Origin: Chloroflexota bacterium
Lineage (GTDB): Bacteria > Chloroflexota > UBA6077
Length of the DNA: 5,363 nucleotides
Assembly: GCA_021806765.1 (NCBI GenBank)
Contig: JAJZQR010000343.1
Location: 1 to 5,363 of the forward strand
Direction: 5' to 3'
Part shown: one piece after another, positions 1-5,363 of the stretch
Position numbering within the stretch: position 1 is the stretch's first letter
Layout of the letters: the number at the start of each line of letters is the position of its first letter
Position numbers and translations under genes: made by a program
Notes under the pieces: generated by a model
What the model was told of the DNA's origin: nothing
Seen by the model: only the letters and a program-made list of their open reading frames with translations
Database searches by the model: none

Positions 1-381
1 GACGTGAAGATGGACTACGGCTCCGTCCAGGCGGCAGGAAGCCGGCTGGGGACCGGCACCATGATCGTCCTGGACGACCAGACCTGCCCGGTGGGGATGG
101 TGCTGAACCTGGAGCAGTTCTTCGCCCAGGAGTCTTGCGGATGGTGCACCCCCTGTCGGGAGGGGCTTCCCTGGGTGGTCAACCTGCTGGGGGCCATCGA
201 GGACGGGGAGGGGGAACCGGAGGACCTGGACACGCTGGCCGAGCAGTGCGTGCGGCTGGGGCCCGGCAACACCTTCTGCGCCCTGGCCCCGGGCGCGGTC
301 GAGCCGCTCCAGAGCGCCCTGAAGCTCTTCCGCGAAGACTTCGAGCGCCACATCACGGAGAAGCGATGCCTCTGGAGGTGA
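1..381 (+). CDS. nuoF: NADH-quinone oxidoreductase subunit F, C-terminal part (5' end outside window)
   Basis: NuoF is the NADH- and FMN-binding subunit of the peripheral arm of complex I. It passes electrons from FMN to cluster N3. The window holds about the last 126 residues of a protein that is about 445 residues in E. coli. The N3 [4Fe-4S] ligands are visible as ESCGWCTPC, with Cys codons at 136, 145 and 154, and a fourth Cys in NTFCALAPGA at 277. The 41-residue spacing from third to fourth Cys matches the family. The stretch LGPGNTFC...APGAVEPLQSA is very close to E. coli NuoF as I recall it. The FMN and NADH sites lie upstream, outside the window. The C terminus (EKRCLWR, stop TGA at 379-381) is about 14 residues shorter than in E. 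coli, and a one-base change near 367-370 could explain it. Identity is very secure; the exact C terminus is less so. Confidence 0.97.
   Translation, partial: DVKMDYGSVQAAGSRLGTGTMIVLDDQTCPVGMVLNLEQFFAQESCGWCTPCREGLPWVVNLLGAIEDGEGEPEDLDTLAEQCVRLGPGNTFCALAPGAVEPLQSALKLFREDFERHITEKRCLWR
374..381 (+). promoter_or_regulatory. Strong Shine-Dalgarno-like sequence separated from nuoG
   Basis: GGAGGTGA overlaps the nuoF stop codon and is an almost ideal complement to the 3' end of 16S rRNA. No good start codon lies 5-9 bases downstream, and the nuoG ATG is 166 bases away, beyond a repeat element. I infer that this was the original nuoG ribosome binding site, displaced when the repeat inserted. The site is seen in the sequence; its history is inferred. 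Confidence 0.5.
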
Positions 382-395
382 AGTTGAAGACCCTG

Positions 396-523
396 ACCGC
401 GGAGCACGCAGAGGAGAAGGTCATTGTAGTAACGACTTCAGTCGTTCGTTCCCTGGAAAGACGAACGACTAAAGTCGTTACTACGAGTTGCTATGCCTCC
501 GTGATCTCCGTACTCTCGGCGGT
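396..523 (+). repeat. Nested inverted repeat (REPIN/MITE-like) in the nuoF-nuoG junction
   Basis: Inner arms 426-449 and 461-484 are inverted copies with one mismatch over 24 bases, separated by a short loop around CCCTGGAAA. Each arm is itself a palindrome: AACGACT-TC-AGTCGTT on the left and AACGACT-AA-AGTCGTT on the right. A further outer pair, ACCGCGGAG (396-404) and CTCGGCGGT (515-523), is inverted with one mismatch around nearly the same centre. The transcript could fold as one long hairpin or as two short ones. No T-run follows, so it does not look like an intrinsic terminator. Two inverted palindromes as one unit is the architecture of REPIN elements. Family membership cannot be tested without the rest of the genome. 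Confidence 0.8.
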
Positions 524-547
524 GAATTCGACTAGGGGCTCCCGGTA

Positions 548-3283
548 ATGGCCACGATCTACGTGGACAACAAACCGTACCAGGTCAAGGACGGGCAGAA
601 CCTGCTCCAGGCCTGCCTATCTCTGGGATTCAACCTGCCCTACTTCTGCTGGCATCCCGCCATTCACTCCGTGGGTGCCTGCCGCCAGTGCGCCGTCAAG
701 CAGTTCCGAGACGAAAACGACACCCGAGGCCGGATCGTGATGGCCTGTATGACGCCCGCCGCCGACGGTACCCGGATCTCCATCGACGATCCCGACGCCG
801 TGGCCTTCCGGGCCAGCGTCATCGAGTGGCTGATGGAGAACCACCCCCACGACTGCCCCGTCTGCGACGAGGGCAGCGAGTGCCACCTTCAGGACATGAC
901 GGTGATGACGGGCCACGTCCAGCGCCGGTACCGCTTCAAGAAGCGCACCTATCGCAACCAGTACCTGGGACCCTTCGTGAACCACGAGATGAACCGCTGC
1001 ATCCAGTGCTACCGGTGCGTCCGCTTCTACCTGGACTACGCCGGGGGACGGGATTTCGGCGTCTTCGCCTCCCACAACTGGGTCTACTTCGGCCGCTACG
1101 AGGACGGCACCCTGGAGAACGAGTTCAGCGGGAACCTGGTGGAGGTGTGCCCCACCGGGGTGTTCACCGACAAGACCTTCAAGGGCCACTACAGCCGGAA
1201 GTGGGATCTCCAGACGGCCCCATCGGTCTGCGTGAACTGCGGTCTGGGCTGCAACACCATCCCCGGCGAGCGCTACAGGGAGTTGCGGCGGATCCGAAAC
1301 CGCTTCAACGGGCAGGTCAACGGCTACTTCCTGTGCGACCGGGGCCGCTACGGCTACGAGTTCGTGAACAGCGATCTCCGGATCCGCCAAGCCCTCGTCA
1401 GGATTGAGGGTCGAGGACTGAAGACCGAGACTGGGTCGCTCAGTCCTCAGTCCTCAGTCCTCAGTCCTGAAGATGCGCTGCGGCGGGTCGCGACGATCCT
1501 CTCCGGCAGCCGAAGGGTGATCGGGATCGGGTCTCCTCGCGCCTCCCTGGAGGCGAACTTCGCTCTCCGCACCCTGGTGGGTCCGGAGAACTTCTACGCG
1601 GGCACGTCGGAGGCCGGCTCTCGACTCGTCTCCACCCTTATCGAGGTACTGCGGAAGGGACCGGCTCCCTCGCCTTCCCTGGAACAGGTAAGGAGTTCCG
1701 ACGCCGTGCTGGTGCTGGGAGAAGACGTCACCAACGTGGCCCCGGTGGCTGCCCTGGCCCTCCGCCAGTCGGTGCGGCAGCAGCCGATGAAGATCCCCCA
1801 GAGGCTGGGGATAGCCCTCTGGCACGATGCGGCCGTGCGGGAAGCCATCCAGCAGTCGAAGGGTCCCCTCTTCCTGGCCACCACCTGCAGCACCAAGCTG
1901 GACGAGATCGCCACCCAGAGTTACTACGGGGCCCCCGACGACCTGGCCCGCCTCGGATTCGCGGTGGCCGCGGCCCTCGGGGGTCAACCGAAGCCGCCGA
2001 GGTTGCCCCCTGAGGCTCGGGACCTGGCCGGCGCCATCTCGCGAGCCCTTCTGGAGGCCGATAGACCGCTGGTGGTCTCCGGCACCAGCAACGGCAGCGA
2101 GACAATCCTGCAGGCGGCCGCCAACGTCGCCTGGGCCCTGAGGGCCCAGGGACGCCCGGCGACCCTCTCCCTCACGCTGCCCGAGTGCAACAGCCTGGGG
2201 TTGGGGATGATGGACGGTGCAAGCCTGGAGGAGGCCTTCAGGGAAGTGCAGGAGGGAAGGGCCGATACCGTCGTGATCCTGGAGAACGACCTCTACCGCC
2301 GGGCCGACGCCTCACGGGTGGATCGCTTCCTGGCGTCGGCTGAGCACCTGATCGTGCTTGACCACCTGGCCAACGGGACCGTGGAGCGGGCCGAGGTGGT
2401 GCTCCCGGCTGCCACCTTCGCCGAAGCCGACGGCACCCTGGTGAACAACGAGGGTCGCGCCCAGCGCTTCTTCCAGCTCTTCGTGCCCCATGGCAACGTT
2501 CGAGAAAGCTGGCGCTGGCTGCGCGACGTGATGCTGGCCACCGGCCGGCGAGAGGCAGAGGGCTGGCACAACCTGGACGGCGTCACGGCCGCCATGATCC
2601 AGGCGATGCCCGCCTTTGCACCCGTGGCGGACGTCGCGCCTCCGGCCACCTTCCGGATCGCCGGGCAGAAGATCGCCAGACAGCATCAGCGCTTCAGCGG
2701 CCGCACCGCCATGACCGCCAACATCGACGTCAGCGAGCCGAAGCCTCCGGACGACCCGGACTCGGCCCTGGCCTTCTCCATGGAGGGTTTCCAGGGGCAG
2801 CCCCCACCGGCCCTGATCCCGCGATTCTGGTCACCGGGCTGGAACTCGATCCAGTCGCTGAACAAGTTCCAGAGCGAGGTAGGGGGGCCGCTGGCGGGGG
2901 GAGACCCGGGCCGGCGACTGATAGAGGCGGCAGCCGAGAACGCGACCCTCTTCTCGGAGGTGCCCCCGGCCTTCGAGCCCCAACCGGGCCGCTGGCTGGC
3001 GGTGCCCCTCTACCACATCTTCGGGTCGGAGGAGTTGAGCCTCCTGACGCCCGGGGTGGCCGAGAGGGCGCCGAAGCCCTATCTGGCCTTGAACGCCGAG
3101 GAGGCGGCAGCCCGGGGGCTGCAGGAAGGCAAGGAGGTGAAACTGACCCTGGGTGGCAAGTCCAGGCGGCTCGTCGTGAAGATCCTTCCCAGCCTGCCGG
3201 CCGGGATCGTCGGACTGCCGGCGGGTCTGCCGGGGATGCTGGGGATCACGCTGCCAGCGTGGATCGAGGCGAGTAATGAGTAA
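548..3283 (+). CDS. nuoG: NADH-quinone oxidoreductase subunit G
   Basis: NuoG is the largest peripheral-arm subunit of complex I and carries several iron-sulfur clusters between NuoF and NuoI. Length is 911 residues (E. coli about 908). The [2Fe-2S] N1b ligands are C34, C45, C48 and C67. N5 ligands are H99, C103, C106 and C112. N4 ligands are C151, C154, C157 and C201. The extra N7 cluster, found in only some lineages, has C228, C231, C235 and C263. From about residue 310 on, the protein is the non-catalytic molybdopterin-oxidoreductase-like domain (VIGIGSPRAS, VLVLGEDVT, NNEGRAQRFFQ, GWNSIQSLNKFQ). Residues about 289-307 are an extra low-complexity stretch encoded by a heptamer repeat and absent from E. 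coli. The start ATG 548 fits the MATIYVDNKPY beginning of the family. Its nearest Shine-Dalgarno is a modest AGGGG at 534-538. The last residues (SNE) and the stop TAA come from a second repeat. Confidence 0.98.
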   Translation: MATIYVDNKPYQVKDGQNLLQACLSLGFNLPYFCWHPAIHSVGACRQCAVKQFRDENDTRGRIVMACMTPAADGTRISIDDPDAVAFRASVIEWLMENHPHDCPVCDEGSECHLQDMTVMTGHVQRRYRFKKRTYRNQYLGPFVNHEMNRCIQCYRCVRFYLDYAGGRDFGVFASHNWVYFGRYEDGTLENEFSGNLVEVCPTGVFTDKTFKGHYSRKWDLQTAPSVCVNCGLGCNTIPGERYRELRRIRNRFNGQVNGYFLCDRGRYGYEFVNSDLRIRQALVRIEGRGLKTETGSLSPQSSVLSPEDALRRVATILSGSRRVIGIGSPRASLEANFALRTLVGPENFYAGTSEAGSRLVSTLIEVLRKGPAPSPSLEQVRSSDAVLVLGEDVTNVAPVAALALRQSVRQQPMKIPQRLGIALWHDAAVREAIQQSKGPLFLATTCSTKLDEIATQSYYGAPDDLARLGFAVAAALGGQPKPPRLPPEARDLAGAISRALLEADRPLVVSGTSNGSETILQAAANVAWALRAQGRPATLSLTLPECNSLGLGMMDGASLEEAFREVQEGRADTVVILENDLYRRADASRVDRFLASAEHLIVLDHLANGTVERAEVVLPAATFAEADGTLVNNEGRAQRFFQLFVPHGNVRESWRWLRDVMLATGRREAEGWHNLDGVTAAMIQAMPAFAPVADVAPPATFRIAGQKIARQHQRFSGRTAMTANIDVSEPKPPDDPDSALAFSMEGFQGQPPPALIPRFWSPGWNSIQSLNKFQSEVGGPLAGGDPGRRLIEAAAENATLFSEVPPAFEPQPGRWLAVPLYHIFGSEELSLLTPGVAERAPKPYLALNAEEAAARGLQEGKEVKLTLGGKSRRLVVKILPSLPAGIVGLPAGLPGMLGITLPAWIEASNE
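1413..1470 (+). repeat. Heptanucleotide repeat with inverted partner inside nuoG
   Basis: Four perfect tandem copies of CTCAGTC occupy 1439-1466. Upstream, GAGGACTGA (1413-1421) is the exact reverse complement of TCAGTCCTC (1440-1448 and later registers). Degenerate GACTGAA/GACCGAG heptamers continue to about 1434. The DNA therefore forms facing heptamer arrays inside the reading frame, coding for roughly GLKTETGSLSPQSSVLSP. It lies after the last cluster ligand (C263) and before the molybdopterin-like domain, where E. coli NuoG has a shorter linker. The repeat is directly visible; that it is an insertion is inferred from recall of the E. coli protein. Confidence 0.9.
2130..2150 (+). repeat. 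Perfect 21-bp palindrome in the nuoG coding sequence
   Basis: CCTGGGCCCT and AGGGCCCAGG are perfect 10-base inverted arms around a single G at 2140. The segment codes for part of AWALRAQG in a region otherwise normal for NuoG. A GC-rich coding region produces such palindromes by chance now and then, so no function is claimed. Confidence 0.7.
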
Positions 3284-3345
3284 TGAGTGATGAGTGATGA
3301 GCAGTTCCCTTAGTACTCATGACTCATTACTCATCACTCATCACT
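3271..3345 (+). repeat. Facing heptamer arrays spanning the nuoG end and nuoH start
   Basis: The left array is GAGTAAT, GAGTAAT, GAGTGAT, GAGTGAT at 3271-3298, then GAGCAG. The right array is ACTCATG, ACTCATT, ACTCATC, ACTCATC at 3315-3342, then ACT. The arrays are inverted relative to each other and separated by about 11 bases (3304-3314). They can pair over at least 28 bases, with mismatches at one position per heptamer. Since seven is not a multiple of three, the left array puts stop codons in all three forward frames. It supplies the final codons and stop of nuoG. The right array contains the ATG at 3319, an alternative nuoH start. No T-run follows, so it is not an obvious terminator. Confidence 0.9.
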
Positions 3346-3357
3346 TTGGGGGCTAGA

Positions 3358-4314
3358 TTGAACGAGGTCGGGTATGCGCTGGTCGTGGTGTTCGGGGTCC
3401 TGGTCGTGGTGGTCACCGTCGCGGCCGGGCTGATCTGGTATGAGCGGCGCCTGCTGGCCCTGTGGCAGGACCGCTACGGCCCCAATCGGGTCGGGCCCTT
3501 CGGCTCCCTCCAGGTGGTGGCCGACATGATCAAGATCTTCACCAAGGAGGACTGGATCCCGCCCTTCGCCGACAAGCCGGTATTCGTGGTGGCGCCCACC
3601 ATAGTGATGGTCGCCGTGCTGATGACCTTCGCGGTGATCCCCTTCGCCCCCTACATCCAGGTGGCGAATCTGAACATCGGGCTGCTCTTCTTCCTGGGCA
3701 TGTCCTCATTGGGGGTCTACAGCGTGGTGCTGGGAGGCTGGGCCTCCAACAGCAAGTACTCGTTGCTGGGCGCCCTTCGGGGCTCCGCCCAAATGCTGGG
3801 CTACGAGGTGTTTATGGGACTCTCCCTCATGGGCGTGGTCATCCAGGCAGGATCCTTCGACCTGATAGACATCGTGAACGCCCAGCAGCCCTACTGGTTC
3901 ATCGGCTCTCAGTTCTTCGGCTTCCTGATCTTCATGATCGCCGGCGCCGCGGAAATCCGCCGAACGCCCTTCGACCTCCCGGAGGCCGAGAGCGAGTTGA
4001 TCGCCGGATTCCACACGGAATACTCCGGCATGAAGTTCGGCATGTTCTACGTCGGGGAATACATAGGCCTCGCCTTGATCTCGGCGATGCTTACCACCCT
4101 GTTCCTTGGGGGATGGATGGGGCCCTTGCTCCCCGCACCGCTCTGGTTCGCCATCAAGACCTTCTTTTTCGTCACTATCTTCATTCTGATCCGGTCGGCA
4201 CTGCCGCGCCCCCGGTACGACCAGCTGATGTCGCTGGGGTGGAAGATAATGCTCCCGGTATCCCTGCTGAACCTGGCGGTCACGGGGGCAGTAGTGCTGG
4301 CGGTTCAGGGATAA
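3358..4314 (+). CDS. nuoH: NADH-quinone oxidoreductase subunit H (membrane, quinone site)
   Basis: NuoH (ND1 family) is the membrane subunit that forms much of the quinone-binding chamber, where the peripheral arm meets the membrane arm. From TTG 3358 it is 318 residues (E. coli 325). Diagnostic stretches are [64 protein letters not shown] and [15 protein letters not shown]. The acidic PEAESEL loop is the conserved matrix/cytoplasmic-side loop at the quinone cavity. Hydrophobic segments fit the usual eight helices, the first just after the start. I chose TTG 3358 because GGGGG (3348-3352) lies five bases upstream and because the longer version, from ATG 3319, begins with ten residues ([10 protein letters not shown]) that are translated repeat. 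ATG 3319 (331 residues) remains possible. Identity is certain; the start is about 60:40. Confidence 0.95.
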   Translation: MNEVGYALVVVFGVLVVVVTVAAGLIWYERRLLALWQDRYGPNRVGPFGSLQVVADMIKIFTKEDWIPPFADKPVFVVAPTIVMVAVLMTFAVIPFAPYIQVANLNIGLLFFLGMSSLGVYSVVLGGWASNSKYSLLGALRGSAQMLGYEVFMGLSLMGVVIQAGSFDLIDIVNAQQPYWFIGSQFFGFLIFMIAGAAEIRRTPFDLPEAESELIAGFHTEYSGMKFGMFYVGEYIGLALISAMLTTLFLGGWMGPLLPAPLWFAIKTFFFVTIFILIRSALPRPRYDQLMSLGWKIMLPVSLLNLAVTGAVVLAVQG

Positions 4315-4355
4315 AGAGCTGCGATGAGTAGGGAGGAGCCAGAACGCAATGCGAA

Positions 4356-4446
4356 TGTAGCCGCACCCTTTATGGGTGCGCGGAGCCTCGCCAGGGAAGA
4401 GGATACCGCACTATGAGATACGCGCAGGCTGAAGCCTGCGGCCACA
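4356..4446 (+). repeat. Inverted pair of hairpins (REPIN-like) in the nuoH-nuoI junction
   Basis: The outer ends TGTAGCCGCA (4356-4365) and TGCGGCCACA (4437-4446) are inverted copies matching at 9 of 10 bases. Each end belongs to its own hairpin: CGCACCC-TTTAT-GGGTGCG (4362-4380) and CGCAGGCT-GA-AGCCTGCG (4423-4440). About 40 bases of unrelated sequence lie between them. Stem sequences differ, while the outer flank (GGCYACA) and a TGAA/TAAA loop read on one strand are shared. This is again two inverted palindromes forming one unit. The junction, 4315-4471, contains no gene and no clear promoter, and no T-run follows either hairpin. Confidence 0.75.
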
Positions 4447-4471
4447 TGGGCATACGTAGGAGCATGGAAGG

Positions 4472-4987
4472 ATGCTGAGCGTACTGCAAACCCTGTGGTG
4501 GGTCTTCCTGCACATGTTCCATCGGCGGGAGACCATCCAGTATCCGGAACAGAAGGCATACCTGGCACCCCGGTACAAAGGACGGATCATCCTGTCCCGA
4601 GACCCAGACGGTGCCGAGCGCTGCGTCGCCTGTTACCTCTGTTCGGCAGCCTGCCCGGTCAACTGCATCGCCCTCCAGATGGCAGAGGACGAGACAGGCA
4701 GACGCTATCCCAAGTTCTTCCGGATCAACTTCTCCCGCTGCATCTTCTGCGGCTACTGCGAGGATGCCTGCCCCACCTACGCCATTCAGCTCACCCCGGA
4801 CTTCGAGATGAGCGAGTACCGCCGACAGAACATGGTCTACGAGAAGGAGGACCTGCTGATCAGCGGGGAGGGGAAGCAGCCCGGCTACAACTTCTATCGG
4901 GTGGCAGGCCTGGCCATCGGGGGCAAGGGCAAGGGGGAGGGCATAGAGGAGTTGCCACCGGTGGACGTACGGAGCCTGATGCCATGA
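4472..4987 (+). CDS. nuoI: NADH-quinone oxidoreductase subunit I (2x[4Fe-4S] ferredoxin-like)
   Basis: NuoI carries clusters N6a and N6b, which pass electrons from NuoG toward N2 and the quinone site. It sits at the base of the peripheral arm. The protein has 171 residues (E. coli 180). The two ferredoxin motifs are [12 protein letters not shown] (C51, C54, C57, C61) and [12 protein letters not shown] (C90, C93, C96, C100). As usual, the last Cys of each motif serves the opposite cluster. The N-terminal hydrophobic, amphipathic stretch ([12 protein letters not shown]) fits the membrane-contact helix. [18 protein letters not shown] and [11 protein letters not shown] are near-identical to E. 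coli NuoI. ATG 4472 is supported by AGGAG at 4458-4462, nine bases upstream and just beyond the junction repeat. The stop overlaps the nuoJ start as ATGA, indicating translational coupling. Confidence 0.98.
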   Translation: MLSVLQTLWWVFLHMFHRRETIQYPEQKAYLAPRYKGRIILSRDPDGAERCVACYLCSAACPVNCIALQMAEDETGRRYPKFFRINFSRCIFCGYCEDACPTYAIQLTPDFEMSEYRRQNMVYEKEDLLISGEGKQPGYNFYRVAGLAIGGKGKGEGIEELPPVDVRSLMP

Positions 4988-5363
4988 ACGCCGTCTTTTA
5001 CGCCTCGGCCGCAATAGCCATCGCGGCCACCCTGATGGCCATCACCCGCCTGAACGCGGTCCACGCGCTCCTGTACCTGATCGTGTCGCTGCTGGCCGTG
5101 GCGGTGATCTTCTACGTCCTGGGAGCCCAGTTCGTGGCAGCCCTGGAGGTAATCATATACGCGGGCGCCATCATGGTACTGTTCGTCTTCGCCGTCATGA
5201 TGCTGGGGCTGACCCCTCAATCCATCGCCGAGGAGGAGCTATGGTTTCTCAGCCCGGGAGTGTGGGTTGGGCCCGCCGTCCTGGCGGCCATCCTGCTGGG
5301 CGAGCTGATCTTCATTCTGGTAAGCGGCAGCGTCCAGGCAGCGGGTGTCCAGATCATCGATCC
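4984..5363 (+). CDS. nuoJ: NADH-quinone oxidoreductase subunit J, N-terminal part (3' end outside window)
   Basis: NuoJ (ND6 family) is a small membrane subunit between NuoH and the antiporter-like subunits. Its third helix changes shape during turnover in known structures. About 126 residues are present of a protein that is 184 in E. coli; the frame is open to the window edge. It begins [17 protein letters not shown] and contains [20 protein letters not shown], then [22 protein letters not shown]. The last stretch is the family's most conserved part and includes E55 and Y59 at the same positions as in E. coli. Four hydrophobic segments are visible (about residues 3-20, 26-46, 52-74 and 92-114). 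The start ATG 4984 overlaps the nuoI stop TGA 4985-4987, the only tightly packed junction in the window. Confidence 0.96.
   Translation, partial: MNAVFYASAAIAIAATLMAITRLNAVHALLYLIVSLLAVAVIFYVLGAQFVAALEVIIYAGAIMVLFVFAVMMLGLTPQSIAEEELWFLSPGVWVGPAVLAAILLGELIFILVSGSVQAAGVQIID

Larger units (their letters stand above)
366..548 (+). other. Possible small ORF bridging nuoF and nuoG (60 codons, doubtful)
   Basis: An open frame from ATG 366 runs through the whole junction repeat to TAA 546-548. An alternative GTG start at 378-380 overlaps the nuoF stop as GTGA. The stop overlaps the nuoG start as TAATG. The first residues (MPLEVKLK) look like a continuation of NuoF in another frame, and the rest is translated repeat, so no protein family is recognisable. 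It is more likely a by-product of the insertion than a gene. If translated, it could couple nuoF and nuoG translation. Confidence 0.15.

Noticed and set aside
426..484. Intrinsic terminator between nuoF and nuoG
   Set aside because: The hairpin is strong but is followed by mixed sequence (GAGTTGCTATGCC) with no T-run, and nuoG must be transcribed through it.
617..1390. Long open frame on the - strand (257 codons) opposite nuoG
   Set aside because: It is rich in Ala, Val and Gly with no recognisable domain and lies opposite the highly conserved iron-sulfur part of nuoG. It is a typical GC-rich shadow frame.
688..1407. 239-codon + strand frame overlapping nuoG, and a similar one over nuoH (3462-4331)
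   Set aside because: Both are Arg/Pro-rich translations of another frame of clearly real genes, with no ribosome binding site or family features.
3185..3250. Triple CTGCCGG repetition near the nuoG end
   Set aside because: It encodes a Leu-Pro-Gly-rich stretch that matches the glycine-rich end of E. coli NuoG, so it is normal coding sequence in a GC-rich gene.
3271..3345. CRISPR array or phage attachment site
   Set aside because: The units are only seven bases long with no spacers, and no cas, integrase or tRNA gene is present.
4370..5014. - strand frame of 214 codons opposite nuoI
   Set aside because: It lies antisense to a strongly conserved ferredoxin-like gene, runs through the junction repeat and has no recognisable motif.

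Overview
The window is a stretch of a bacterial respiratory complex I (NADH:quinone oxidoreductase, nuo) operon. All genes are on the + strand, in the order nuoF (3' end only), nuoG, nuoH, nuoI, nuoJ (5' end only). Each protein aligns by recall with the Escherichia coli form of its subunit. NuoF has the ESCGWCTPC motif. NuoG is about 911 residues and carries the extra N7 cysteine set at the same residue numbers as E. coli. NuoI has the E. coli-like [11 protein letters not shown] stretch. The operon order also matches E. coli nuoF-G-H-I-J.

The organism is probably not an enterobacterium. Base composition is GC-rich (about 60-65% by eye), and the gene junctions are full of small repeats, which is unlike an enteric nuo operon. 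High-GC environmental bacteria of several phyla carry E. coli-type nuo operons, so I do not assign a phylum.

Layout: 1-381 is the end of nuoF with the N3 iron-sulfur ligands. 382-547 is a nuoF-nuoG junction filled by a nested inverted repeat. 548-3283 is nuoG, with an in-frame heptanucleotide repeat insertion at 1413-1470. 3284-3357 is a junction made almost entirely of heptamer repeats facing each other; these also supply the last codons and stop of nuoG and one candidate start of nuoH. 3358-4314 is nuoH. 4315-4471 is a junction holding a second inverted pair of palindromes. 4472-4987 is nuoI. nuoJ starts at 4984, overlaps the nuoI stop by four bases (ATGA), and runs off the window.

How the genes work together: NuoF (with NuoE, outside the window) takes electrons from NADH via FMN and cluster N3. 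NuoG and NuoI carry the electrons through a chain of iron-sulfur clusters toward the quinone site, which is formed partly by NuoH. NuoJ is one of the membrane subunits that link this site to the antiporter-like proton pumps.

The genes themselves are ordinary. What stands out is that three of the four visible junctions, plus one site inside nuoG, carry short palindromic or heptameric repeats. These appear to have separated a strong ribosome binding site from nuoG, rebuilt the nuoG/nuoH stop-start region, and placed a possible frameshift-prone tract between the two halves of NuoG. I see no new defence, mobile or biosynthetic system here.
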